Below, one piece after another: positions 35,621-44,640 of a stretch of 64,000 bases of DNA; position 1 is the stretch's first letter; every line of letters starts with the position of its first letter. Location of the stretch: the NCBI RefSeq assembly GCF_018860745.1, contig NZ_JAHKPY010000014.1, forward strand, positions 434,001 through 498,000, in the 5' to 3' direction. The DNA is from Zobellia uliginosa. Its GTDB lineage: Bacteria > Bacteroidota > Bacteroidia > Flavobacteriales > Flavobacteriaceae. The translations under genes were made by a program, and so were the position numbers. The notes below the pieces were generated by a model. It had not been told where the DNA came from. It did not search any database and saw only the letters and a program-made list of their open reading frames with translations.

Positions 35621-36916
35621 ATGGAGTATCTACCAATTATAGTTTTGGTCCTAAGTTTTGTAGTTCTACTGGCCATTGGTACGCCTGTTGCATGGAGTAT
35701 TGCCATATCATCTGTACTTACGATGTTAGTGAGTATTCCGGTTCTACCTGCGTTTACAACGGTTTCACAAAGAATAGGAACAGGTCTTGATAGTTTTGCG
35801 CTCTTGGCCATTCCACTATTTATTCTCTCTGGAGAACTCATGAATAAAGGAGGAATTGCACACCGATTAATTGCTTTCGCAAAAACCTTGGTAGGATCCT
35901 TACCAGGTGGTTTGGCACTTATAAATATCGTTTCTGCTATGCTAATGGGAGCTATTGCGGGTTCTGCTATGGCCGCAGCCTCTGCTATGGGAAGTATTCT
36001 TGGGCCTGAGATGGAAAAAGAAGGCTATTCTCGTGAATTTGGAGCTGCCGTAAATATAACAGCTGCTACTACAGGTTTAATTATTCCACCAAGTAATGTA
36101 CTTATCGTTTATTCTTTAGCAAGTGGAGGGGCTTCTATTGCAGCACTGTTTTTAGCAGGATATATACCGGGTATTCTTACAGGACTTTTTCTTATGATTA
36201 TTGCATCTTTTTGGGCAAAGAAAAAAGGCTATAAAGTGGGAAAACGAAGCACTTTAAAGGAAGTTTTCAAAACTTTTATAGATGCTTTACCAAGCTTATT
36301 TATGTTGGTTGTTGTTATTGGAGGTATTGTTGCCGGTGTTTTTACCGCAACAGAAGCTTCAGCCATTGCAGTATTATATAGTCTGTTATTAGGTTTTTTC
36401 TATAAGGAGATATCAACGCAAGGGCTAACTAAAATCTTACTGGATTCCGCATCAACTACTGCAATCGTAATGTTGTTAATTGGTGCCTCTATGAGTATGT
36501 CTTGGGCGCTGTCTTATGAAAATATCCCTCAAGAGATAAGTTCCGGACTCCTTAGTATAAGTGATAATAAAATTGTAATACTTCTCATCATCAACTTACT
36601 ATTGTTGTTTGTTGGGATATTTATGGATATGACCCCTGCGGTATTGATTTTTACACCTATATTTTTACCTGTGGTAACCAAGTTGGGGTTAGACCCAGTT
36701 CATTTTGGTATTATTATGGTGTTGAACCTTTGCATAGGTCTATGTACACCACCAGTAGGCTCTGTACTCTTTGTTGGGGTTGGCATTGCCAACACGACAA
36801 TAGAAAAGGTAATAAAGCCATTATTACCATTATTTATAGCAATGGTAGTTGCACTATTACTGGTGACCTACATTCCTGCGCTAAGCCTATGGTTACCTAG
36901 TTTGTTTGATCTGTAG
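35621..36916 (+). CDS. TRAP transporter large permease (DctM family)
   Basis: 431 residues, about 12 hydrophobic segments. Family motifs FALLAIPLFILSGELMNKGG, GSAMAAASAMGSILGPEM, IPPSNVLIVYSLASGG and GLCTPPVGSVLFVG are present. Drives sodium-coupled uptake of the ligand. Completes the uxaC-TRAP unit. A weak terminator-like hairpin lies about 226 bases downstream. Confidence 0.93.
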   Translation: MEYLPIIVLVLSFVVLLAIGTPVAWSIAISSVLTMLVSIPVLPAFTTVSQRIGTGLDSFALLAIPLFILSGELMNKGGIAHRLIAFAKTLVGSLPGGLALINIVSAMLMGAIAGSAMAAASAMGSILGPEMEKEGYSREFGAAVNITAATTGLIIPPSNVLIVYSLASGGASIAALFLAGYIPGILTGLFLMIIASFWAKKKGYKVGKRSTLKEVFKTFIDALPSLFMLVVVIGGIVAGVFTATEASAIAVLYSLLLGFFYKEISTQGLTKILLDSASTTAIVMLLIGASMSMSWALSYENIPQEISSGLLSISDNKIVILLIINLLLLFVGIFMDMTPAVLIFTPIFLPVVTKLGLDPVHFGIIMVLNLCIGLCTPPVGSVLFVGVGIANTTIEKVIKPLLPLFIAMVVALLLVTYIPALSLWLPSLFDL

Positions 36917-37142
36917 GCTGATTATTGAGTATATAGCAGACTGTTATTTGTTTGATGTTTTTGATTCACAAGCGTTAAAGAAATAGCGGTATCTTATTGA
37001 AATGTAATTTACAGTGAATTGCATAACCTAAACATAATTAAGTCCTAAACTTAAGAATATAGTAGTAGGTTGTATATGCTTCATCTTTGCCGCGCGGTAT
37101 CCGGCATACGTTCTTATTTGAATTAGCTTGAATAGAATTCAG

Positions 37143-37164
37143 CCGATGGGGACATCGGTTTTTG
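37143..37164 (+). terminator. hairpin with T run between the TRAP unit and the GH1 gene
   Basis: CCGATG-GGGA-CATCGG followed by TTTTT. It reads as a plus-strand terminator, though 226 bases beyond the TRAP permease stop. A similar CCGATGT/ACATCGG hairpin recurs at 40763. Confidence 0.45.
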
Positions 37165-37179
37165 GTTTCCGTACGTTTC

Positions 37180-38553
37180 TTAGCTCTTTTTCCTTCCTAA
37201 GAAAGTACTATACCATTTTCCCGAAGCTTTAATGGTACGTTTCAACGTATCAAAATCGATATGTACCAAACCGAATCTAGGGTAATATCCCTCTGCCCAC
37301 TCAAAATTATCTGTAAATGTCCACACAAAGTAACCCGAAATTTTTAGGTCTTCCAAACTCGCTTTATGCACTTGTTTTAAGTAGCTTTTTAAATAGTTAG
37401 TACGTTCTATATCATTCACTTCTCCCGCTTCCATGGTATCTTCAAAAGCGGCTCCATTTTCGGTAATCAATATTTTTTTCACACCTTTGTAGGTGTTGAA
37501 TTTTTTCAGCATTTCATAAATACTGGGAGGATGAACTTCCCAATCCATAAGCGTAGTTTGTACATTGCGTTCCGGTGCTTTTACAATCTTTGCTCTTAAA
37601 TAGGGCACGGTATAGCTATGCCTAACCACCTCTCGGGTATAGTTTTGAATACCGATAAAATCAAACTCAAAAATGCTGTTTTGGGCATCTTCCGGTTGTT
37701 CGTATTTTTTAATCTTTTTAAGAACGGCTATACTCTCGTCAGGGTAACCTAGACCCAAGCTGGGTTCAAGGAAAAGTCGGTTTAAAAGGGCATCTGCTTT
37801 ATCCGCTGCTTTCATATCTCTTTTACTATCCGATTGAGGTGTAATTTGCGAACAAGAGAAAGTAGTGCCAATTATGGCATCGGAGACCATTTTACGAAGC
37901 AATCTTCCTCCTAAAGCTTGGCATAGAACGGCATGGTGTATAGCAGGCAGAAAATTTTTGAGCCCTTTCTTGCCTGGGGCATGTACGCCTAAAAAATATC
38001 CTGCACCGGTGAAAACCATAGGTTCGTTAAGTACCATCCAATGCTTCACGCGATCGCCAAAGTTTTTGACGCAGATTTTTACGTAATCTTCAAACCAATC
38101 TAGTATTTTTCTATTGGTCCATCCTCCTAATTTTTCTAGGGTTTGAGGTAAATCCCAATGATATAGAGTTACCCATGGAGTTATATCGCACTTCAGGCAG
38201 AAATTAATTACATCATTATAGAATTCTATCCCTTTTTGATTTACCCTTCCTGTTCCGTCCGGTAGAATTCTGGACCATGATAATGAAAACCGATAATGTG
38301 TAATATTCATCGACTTCATTAAAAGAATATCGTCTCTATATCTATTGTAAAAATCACAGGCTATTTGCCCGTGTTGGTCCTCAAAAATGTTTCCTTTTTT
38401 GGTTACAAATTCGTCCCAAATAGACTTTCCTTTTCCGTGAATATTATGGGCGCCTTCTATCTGGTAGGCTGCAGTAGAGACACCCCAAACAAAGTCTTCT
38501 CCAAAATCGTCAGGTTGCAAGTCAAAATTTGATTGCTCAAATGTATGCGCCAT
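37180..38553 (-). CDS. beta-glucosidase, glycoside hydrolase family 1
   Basis: 457 residues, the usual GH1 length. Acid/base Glu177 (WMVLNEPMVF) and nucleophile Glu365 (ILITENGAAF) are both present, as is the N-terminal DFVWGVSTAAYQIEGA. No signal peptide, so it acts in the cytosol. Its start directly abuts the glycosyltransferase stop, so it is the third gene of a three-gene unit. The link to a glycosyltransferase and a phosphoesterase suggests turnover of a glycolipid or stored glycoside rather than food sugars, but that is inference. Confidence 0.92.
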   Translation of the reverse strand: MAHTFEQSNFDLQPDDFGEDFVWGVSTAAYQIEGAHNIHGKGKSIWDEFVTKKGNIFEDQHGQIACDFYNRYRDDILLMKSMNITHYRFSLSWSRILPDGTGRVNQKGIEFYNDVINFCLKCDITPWVTLYHWDLPQTLEKLGGWTNRKILDWFEDYVKICVKNFGDRVKHWMVLNEPMVFTGAGYFLGVHAPGKKGLKNFLPAIHHAVLCQALGGRLLRKMVSDAIIGTTFSCSQITPQSDSKRDMKAADKADALLNRLFLEPSLGLGYPDESIAVLKKIKKYEQPEDAQNSIFEFDFIGIQNYTREVVRHSYTVPYLRAKIVKAPERNVQTTLMDWEVHPPSIYEMLKKFNTYKGVKKILITENGAAFEDTMEAGEVNDIERTNYLKSYLKQVHKASLEDLKISGYFVWTFTDNFEWAEGYYPRFGLVHIDFDTLKRTIKASGKWYSTFLGRKKS

Positions 38554-39567
38554 TTAAGAATTTTTGTTCTTATGAACCGTTAATGATTCTTCTAAAACAG
38601 ATTCAATAATCTTATCAGTAAGGTCAGGGTAGTGTACATCTATCTTGGTGTCTGTATCAATCCAAGTTTTAATTTTGTCAAGATGTTTCATCTTTAAAGA
38701 TTTAATAACAGGTACTCCCATTTCTTTTAATGCGGCTGCATTGCATTGTTGCTCATATTGGCCTTTCATAGGTATGACCAGAAGTTTCTTTTGCATATAT
38801 AACGCTTCGGCCGGAGTTTCAAATCCCGCACCGCAAAGCACCCCTTTACTCGTTGCCATGCTATGTACAAAGGCCTCATTGGTAATCGGGCAAATAGTAA
38901 CATTCTTTGAGAAAATCTCTTTCTTATTATGCTTTGAGAAAACCTGCCACGTAACATCTTTTATTTGGGACAACATTTTAAATAGTTTTTCATCACTATA
39001 AGAAGGTAAATAAACAGTGTAGTGATTTCCCAAAGTATTTATAGCAGATCTTACATCTTGTCTTATGATAGGGGTAAATATTCTTTCGTCATAATTTTTA
39101 AAATGGAAACCATATTGCATACTGGACGGGGCGTATTTTTCCAATATGATTTTTCCTAAAGGGTCTTTTTGTTTGGGTTTTGGTGCATAACTGGATAAAA
39201 CCGCAGCTTGATGACTTAGGGCCACACAAGGTAGATTCTTTTCTTTACAAGCCCATGCTGAAATTGGTTCAAAATCATTGATGACCAAATCGTACCGTTC
39301 AACCGGAATACTTCTGATTTCCTTTTTTATTCTTGCGGCATTTGTTTTTAAGTAGGTACGCCACATATCTACGCCTCCTTTTTTTCCAAAAATAAAACTC
39401 CAACCACTTAATTGATAAGTAATAGGGTAGGGTAGTTTAATATCTGCCTGTGTCCCGCTTACCAATATATCTAAGTTTATGTTCCTTTTTTGTAAAGCGG
39501 GAATAATGTCACGGGCTCTACTCAGGTGACCATTTCCAGTACCCTGTATAGCATATAGAACTTTCAT
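38554..39567 (-). CDS. GT-B fold glycosyltransferase
   Basis: 337 residues with N-terminal MKVLYAIQGTGNGHLSRARD, the GxGHxxRA acceptor-side motif of the UGT/MurG/MGDG-synthase superfamily, and a donor-side SKGVLCGAGFETPAEALYM. Transfers a sugar from a nucleotide donor to an unknown, probably lipid, acceptor. It is directly fused in arrangement (no gap) with the phosphoesterase before and the GH1 gene after. Confidence 0.8.
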   Translation of the reverse strand: MKVLYAIQGTGNGHLSRARDIIPALQKRNINLDILVSGTQADIKLPYPITYQLSGWSFIFGKKGGVDMWRTYLKTNAARIKKEIRSIPVERYDLVINDFEPISAWACKEKNLPCVALSHQAAVLSSYAPKPKQKDPLGKIILEKYAPSSMQYGFHFKNYDERIFTPIIRQDVRSAINTLGNHYTVYLPSYSDEKLFKMLSQIKDVTWQVFSKHNKKEIFSKNVTICPITNEAFVHSMATSKGVLCGAGFETPAEALYMQKKLLVIPMKGQYEQQCNAAALKEMGVPVIKSLKMKHLDKIKTWIDTDTKIDVHYPDLTDKIIESVLEESLTVHKNKNS

Positions 39568-40452
39568 CTATTGTGTTTTTTGAGGTTGGTCTTTGCTAAC
39601 TTTCGAAGCCACCATATCATTGAATTCTGCCATTAAGCTTTGGAAAAGTTCTTTTTTCTCTAGCATTTCTACCGGGTCATTGCTGGCCCCGTCATAAGAC
39701 TGAATGTAAATGTCTTCTTCGTAACTATAGAGTTTCCATTCTCCTTTTGTATACTCTAATGCTGTGAGGTTCTCTATCCAATCCCCTGAATTTAGATACA
39801 TTACGGAGCCGTTCTCGTTTTCTATGGATTTAATTTCAGGTTGGTGAATATGGCCACAGATGACATAATCAAATTCATTTTCTATAGCAATATCCGCAGC
39901 GGTCTGTTCAAAGTTATTTATGAACTTTATGGCAGATTTTACGCTGTTCTTTATCTTTTTGGACATGGATACAGGTCCTCTTCCAAACTTTTTGTAAAAA
40001 AAATTTACAGCACTGTTTATAAGTATAAGGGTATCATACCCAATAGCGCCTAGTTTGGCCAACCATTTGGAATGTTGCATGGTGACATCAAAAACATCGC
40101 CATGAAAAATCCAGGCTTTTTTACCATGTACGGTTAGAACCAATTTATTAACAATGCTGAAAGACCCCAATTTAAACCCGGAGAACTTGCGCATCATTTC
40201 ATCATGGTTACCTGTAATGTAATGTACTTTCACACCCTTTGTAATCCACTCCATGAGCAGTTTTACCACCTTCATATGAGATTTGGGCCAATACCGCTTA
40301 TTGAACTGCCATATATCAACAATATCACCGTTAAGGACTACTTGTTTTGGATTTATGGATTTTAGATACTTGATCAGTTCCTTGGCGTGACATCCGTAAG
40401 TGCCAAGGTGTATGTCTGATATGACGACAATGTCAACAGGTCTTTTTTTCAT
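39568..40452 (-). CDS. metallophosphoesterase, UDP-2,3-diacylglucosamine pyrophosphatase-like
   Basis: 294 residues with the full calcineurin-like set: VISDIHLGTYG, LNGDIVDIW, ITGNHDEMM, WIFHGDVFD and CGHIHQPE. It resembles LpxH but is longer, and a second, shorter LpxH-like gene lies at 61479, so this copy probably acts on another phosphodiester or pyrophosphate. First gene of the unit with the glycosyltransferase and the GH1 enzyme. Confidence 0.85.
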   Translation of the reverse strand: MKKRPVDIVVISDIHLGTYGCHAKELIKYLKSINPKQVVLNGDIVDIWQFNKRYWPKSHMKVVKLLMEWITKGVKVHYITGNHDEMMRKFSGFKLGSFSIVNKLVLTVHGKKAWIFHGDVFDVTMQHSKWLAKLGAIGYDTLILINSAVNFFYKKFGRGPVSMSKKIKNSVKSAIKFINNFEQTAADIAIENEFDYVICGHIHQPEIKSIENENGSVMYLNSGDWIENLTALEYTKGEWKLYSYEEDIYIQSYDGASNDPVEMLEKKELFQSLMAEFNDMVASKVSKDQPQKTQ

Positions 40453-40934
40453 TGTATAGAGGGGCGACTATGTTTTTGGATTTTCTTGAATTTCAGGGGC
40501 GAAAAATAGCTTCTAAATTGTGATATTAGAAGATTTGCCACAAGGGTAGACAGATAAATTAGAACTATTTTCATAGGTGAAAACAAGTTTGGATAAAGGT
40601 TGTTCTTTTAGTTTAATCCACCGTGAACTATAGATTAACAATTTGTTAGTTAATGTTTACTTTTAGAAGACATAATAGTTACCGTATATTTCCATCCCAG
40701 TAGATAAAGTTGAAGATTACTGAAAAGGTTTTTTGACTAGTTGGTATGGATTGGAAAGACAAAAACCGATGTAGAGACGCACATCGGTTTTACTAAACTA
40801 ACTCAAACTAGATTAACTCAAATAATCACACCGCAAAATTCGGTCAAAGAGGTGGTAAAAGAGTTAACTTAATATCAAGCTATCATTATGAAAATATAGG
40901 TTCTTTAGGAAGCTGTTGATTCTACTTTCCTGAC
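40453..40934. other. 482-base gap with a hairpin and leader-like repeats
   Basis: No gene seen. AAACCGATGT (40763-40772) pairs with ACATCGGTTT (40781-40790); on the minus strand it is followed by TTTTTG, so it may terminate the orphan gene at 40935. Beyond it, CTAAACTAACTCAAACTAG and ATTAACTCAAATAA (40794-40825) resemble the untranslated leader AAACTAATTCAAAG before the TonB receptor at 42285, perhaps a relic of a lost receptor gene. Confidence 0.4.
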
Positions 40935-42164
40935 CTATGATTTACTAAACGCTATGGATACGGTACCATTTACCAATCTATTTTCATTATCAATCCCGCT
41001 AAAAACACCATCATGTCTTTCGCTGTCGTCTTTTAAGAAGTAGGTTTTAAAGTAAATATCTACATGGTCAAAGGCTATAATACCTGCAAAATTAAAACTA
41101 AAATGTACTACGGAACCTTTGTTGAGTAAATCCAGATTATCTTTTTCAAAATAGACATTCTCTGTTTGAACAATCATTTTATAATTGGTAGGCAAAATTT
41201 TGAAATAGAGTTTTTCTTCAAATCCATTAGGAAAATAGAAAGTCAACATATAGGAGCCAGTAAGGCTTTCATATATTGATGCATATGGGCTAGCTTCGGA
41301 AATTTCAAGAAAGTGCTTGGGTACTATGCTTTTGTTTACAATTCTTTTGCTCCTGATTTCCATAGCAATATACGGGGGGATAATAGGATTTTTAGACCGC
41401 TCCTCCATATCTTCCTTGGAGTCGCATCTTTCAAGAATTGTTTGCCCTGCCACGGTATTTGTGTAGATGTCAAAAGTACAGTAGGTACCTATTAAATACC
41501 TTACGTTAGAGGGATCGGTATGCCCTATGTAATAGATTTCACTGGCTCCCTCCACCAATTTGCCGTCTAACAAGGTTTTGGAATTAATGTGCAAGGTGTC
41601 TTCTCTCCGGACTATATTTCCAAAATTGTAATGCTCTTTATTCGTTCCATCTTCTTGAGGGTATACATAGGTATGCTTTATCTTTTTCCAATTGTTGGAT
41701 ATAATGGTTTCTCCTTTTAGGATAACATCATCCTCCCCATAGTAATAGTTTATGTAGTAAAAAGTTTTGTTTGCCTGTTCATCATACAATAGGGCAAGCT
41801 GTTTTTTTTCCTTTGATTCTTCTAGCCGGTTTTCATCAAGAAAACTATCAACGGAATGATAACCTAAGTATAAAAGTAGAACGGATTTGTAATATTGGTT
41901 GATTTTTATGACCGGTTTTCCCTTTCTAAAGTCCCTAACTTTGTCATAAAGATACTTTCCATTGATAAAATCACTTCCAATATGTTCTAAGTCTTCTTTA
42001 AGGTTTGGCTTCTCGGAATCATAATTTCCATACCCATAGAATTGCATGGATTTCGGTATCTCTTTTATACCATGCTTTTTTTTGAAGGTTTCTTTTAATT
42101 GCACTATCAAAATTTCAAAATACGCAGCGGTGAGGGGCAGACTAAAAAATTCCTGTTTTTTCAT
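40935..42164 (-). CDS. uncharacterised 409-residue protein
   Basis: I do not recognise a family. No signal peptide or membrane segment is evident. The N-terminal ~110 residues are helical and basic (QLKETFKKKHGIKEIPKSM, GYGNYDSEKPNLKEDLEHIG, DFRKGKPVIKINQYYKSVLLL). The remaining ~290 look beta-rich, with alternating hydrophobic strands (YYINYYYGEDDVILKGETI, YMLTFYFPNGFEEKLYF). This suggests a helical effector or adaptor joined to beta-sandwich domains. Divergently placed from the TonB receptor, and flanked by a terminator hairpin. Confidence 0.7.
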   Translation of the reverse strand: MKKQEFFSLPLTAAYFEILIVQLKETFKKKHGIKEIPKSMQFYGYGNYDSEKPNLKEDLEHIGSDFINGKYLYDKVRDFRKGKPVIKINQYYKSVLLLYLGYHSVDSFLDENRLEESKEKKQLALLYDEQANKTFYYINYYYGEDDVILKGETIISNNWKKIKHTYVYPQEDGTNKEHYNFGNIVRREDTLHINSKTLLDGKLVEGASEIYYIGHTDPSNVRYLIGTYCTFDIYTNTVAGQTILERCDSKEDMEERSKNPIIPPYIAMEIRSKRIVNKSIVPKHFLEISEASPYASIYESLTGSYMLTFYFPNGFEEKLYFKILPTNYKMIVQTENVYFEKDNLDLLNKGSVVHFSFNFAGIIAFDHVDIYFKTYFLKDDSERHDGVFSGIDNENRLVNGTVSIAFSKS

Positions 42165-42284
42165 GAATTCCGATTTATGTTTTAAAATTATTAAATAAAC
42201 TTTTAGTAATCGTAAATAATTGATACGAATATGTGCGAACTACTTTTATCAAACTAATTCAAAGCATATATAAGCCAGTCACTT

Positions 42285-44606
42285 ATGAAAAAACTACTAT
42301 TTATTTTAATGTTGATGCCAATCGTAATTTTGGCACAAGAAAAGACGGTAAGCGGCACCGTAAATTTTAACGGAGAGCCTTTGCCGGGGGTAAACATTGT
42401 TGAAAAAGGAACAACTAACGGGGTAACAACAGATTTCAATGGAAACTATGAGATTACCACCACTACCAATGCAGTATTGGAGATTTCGTATATCGGCTTC
42501 AAAAAACAAGAAGTAACGATAGGAGAGAACGCTACCATAAACATTGTTATGGAAGAAGATGCACAACAATTAGACAATGTTGTGGTGCAGGGCTTTGCCG
42601 GTGTAATGGGTAAATCTAGAAAGCGTACCGCTTCAATTCAGACAACTCCAGAATCCGTTACAGCCTTTAATTCTGACGGGATTGAAAAAGCGGGTATAAA
42701 TAATGTAGCCAACTTTGCCAATTTAGTGCCTAACCTTAAGTTGAGCGAAAGTCAGGCTATCGGGGTAAATTCTTTAGTAATTAGAGGGATACCTCAAATT
42801 CGAAATTCTGATGCCCCTGTTGCATTTGTAATAGATGGGGTTACAATAGCAGATCCTAGTCTGTTAAATCAAGAATTGTTTGATTTGGCTTTGATAGAAG
42901 TTGTAAAAGGACCACAAGGTGCTCTTTATGGAAAGAACGCTATTGGAGGTGCCATTAATATTTACTCTAAAGAACCTACCAATACCATGCAGAATAAAGT
43001 AACCTTGGGTTATGGTAACGGTAATGCAATAACTGGAGGTTTGGTATCATCGGGAGCCGTTAAAAAGGACAAGATTTTTTACCGTCTTTCAACACAGTAC
43101 AAAAATTTTGACGGTCTGTTGACTAACGAGTTTTTAGATAAAAAAGTAGATTTCAGAAAAGAGTTTACCCTTAGAGGGCAAATGATGTTTAAACTTTCAT
43201 CACAATTTAAAGCAAGTGTTACGGCTCAATATATTGATTCTAAAGGTGGAGCTACATATTATTCTACAAACCCTAGTTCTGCAGACAATGATTTCTTTGC
43301 TGTTGGTTTAGATTATTTGAACCCAAATCCAGAAAAAGGGGATAACGTTATTTCGCAAGATACTTTTGGAGATTCTGAAATGCAGAATTTCTATACCAAT
43401 CTTAATTTGGAATACAGTTTAGAAAATGTAAAACTACAAAGTATTACATCTTATAATAACGTGAAAAGAAAAACAGTGGGCGACCTAGATTTTATGCAAG
43501 AATTTTTTCTTGACCAGGGCGAAACGAATGATACCAAATCTTTTAACCAAGAGCTGCGGTTAACAAATAGAAAAACAGACACAAAATTTGACTGGAGCTT
43601 AGGAGGTTTTTATCAAAATATAGAGCGTCCATTTTTTCAAAGTGATTATTTTTTAAGCGATGAATGGGCCGTTACAGATTATGTTGCCACTTTTAAGACG
43701 CTGGCAGTTTTTGGTTTCTTTGATTATAAGCTAACAGATAAATTAACTGCTTCAGCAGGGCTACGTTTTGATAGCGATAGATTTGATTTGGATGATTTGT
43801 TAAATGACCAGACCGATGAGAAAAAAGAGAATGTACTCCAACCTAAAGTCTCCCTGTCTTATCAATCTACAGAAAACGTATTGCTTTATGCAAATTATGG
43901 ACGTGGATATCGTGCCGGAGGGTTTAACCCAAAAGTAACCCCACTATTCAATAGGGATTTTAAAGGAGAATTTTCCGATAATTATGAGGTTGGTTTTAAA
44001 ACGTCTTCTTGGAACAATCGTTTTATCTTGAATGGCTCAGTATTCTTTTCTGACTTTACCAACAGACAACAGTTTGCTATTACTGGTGATGATTTTACAC
44101 CCGGTAATTTTAATTATGATAAGAGTACTATTGTTGGATTTGAATTTGACACCAAAACCAGAGTGTCTAAATATTTGGATATTTTGTTCAATTACGGATT
44201 CGTGAAATCTAAAATAACTGAAGGCGGATCTACCGGAGGCGAAAGCGGAACCGAAAGAGACCTAAATCAGTTTAATGATAAGAACACCTCCTTGGTGCCT
44301 CAAAACAACTTCAATTTAGGCTTGGCGTCAAACATTCCGTTCAATGAGAAAACTACTCTAGATCTTAGCGTGAACTACAACGGAACCGGAAAAATATATT
44401 GGGAAGATTCCAATTCGGCAGATTACACATCAGACGCGTATCAACTGTTGGATGCGCAAGCAACATTATCAATTAACAAAATTAAGTTGTCTTTATGGGC
44501 ACGTAATATTTTAGATAAAAAGTATTATTTAGAATATTCTGAATCTGGATTTGGTTGGTTAGGAACACCTGCTACAGTTGGAACTACATTTACTTTTAGC
44601 TTTTAA
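42285..44606 (+). CDS. TonB-dependent receptor with N-terminal carboxypeptidase-like domain
   Basis: 773 residues. Signal peptide (MKKLLFILMLMPIVILA), CarboxypepD_reg-like domain (KTVSGTVNFNGEPLPGVN, ITTTTNAVLEISYIGFKK), plug domain (VIRGIPQIRNSDAPVAFVID, VEVVKGPQGALYGKNAIGG) and a 22-strand-type barrel ending TVGTTFTFSF with the terminal Phe. It lacks a SusD partner, so it is more like a siderophore- or small-molecule receptor than a glycan one. Followed after 34 bases by the M29-like enzyme and permeases, so its substrate is probably the same. Confidence 0.88.
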   Translation: MKKLLFILMLMPIVILAQEKTVSGTVNFNGEPLPGVNIVEKGTTNGVTTDFNGNYEITTTTNAVLEISYIGFKKQEVTIGENATINIVMEEDAQQLDNVVVQGFAGVMGKSRKRTASIQTTPESVTAFNSDGIEKAGINNVANFANLVPNLKLSESQAIGVNSLVIRGIPQIRNSDAPVAFVIDGVTIADPSLLNQELFDLALIEVVKGPQGALYGKNAIGGAINIYSKEPTNTMQNKVTLGYGNGNAITGGLVSSGAVKKDKIFYRLSTQYKNFDGLLTNEFLDKKVDFRKEFTLRGQMMFKLSSQFKASVTAQYIDSKGGATYYSTNPSSADNDFFAVGLDYLNPNPEKGDNVISQDTFGDSEMQNFYTNLNLEYSLENVKLQSITSYNNVKRKTVGDLDFMQEFFLDQGETNDTKSFNQELRLTNRKTDTKFDWSLGGFYQNIERPFFQSDYFLSDEWAVTDYVATFKTLAVFGFFDYKLTDKLTASAGLRFDSDRFDLDDLLNDQTDEKKENVLQPKVSLSYQSTENVLLYANYGRGYRAGGFNPKVTPLFNRDFKGEFSDNYEVGFKTSSWNNRFILNGSVFFSDFTNRQQFAITGDDFTPGNFNYDKSTIVGFEFDTKTRVSKYLDILFNYGFVKSKITEGGSTGGESGTERDLNQFNDKNTSLVPQNNFNLGLASNIPFNEKTTLDLSVNYNGTGKIYWEDSNSADYTSDAYQLLDAQATLSINKIKLSLWARNILDKKYYLEYSESGFGWLGTPATVGTTFTFSF

Positions 44607-44640
44607 AAAGAGATTGATAGGTAATAAACAAAACAAAACT

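Noticed and set aside
37143-40790. Dispersed repeat family formed by the two CCGATG hairpins
   Set aside because: Only the 6-7 base stems are shared; loops and flanks differ, so two independent terminators are enough to explain them.
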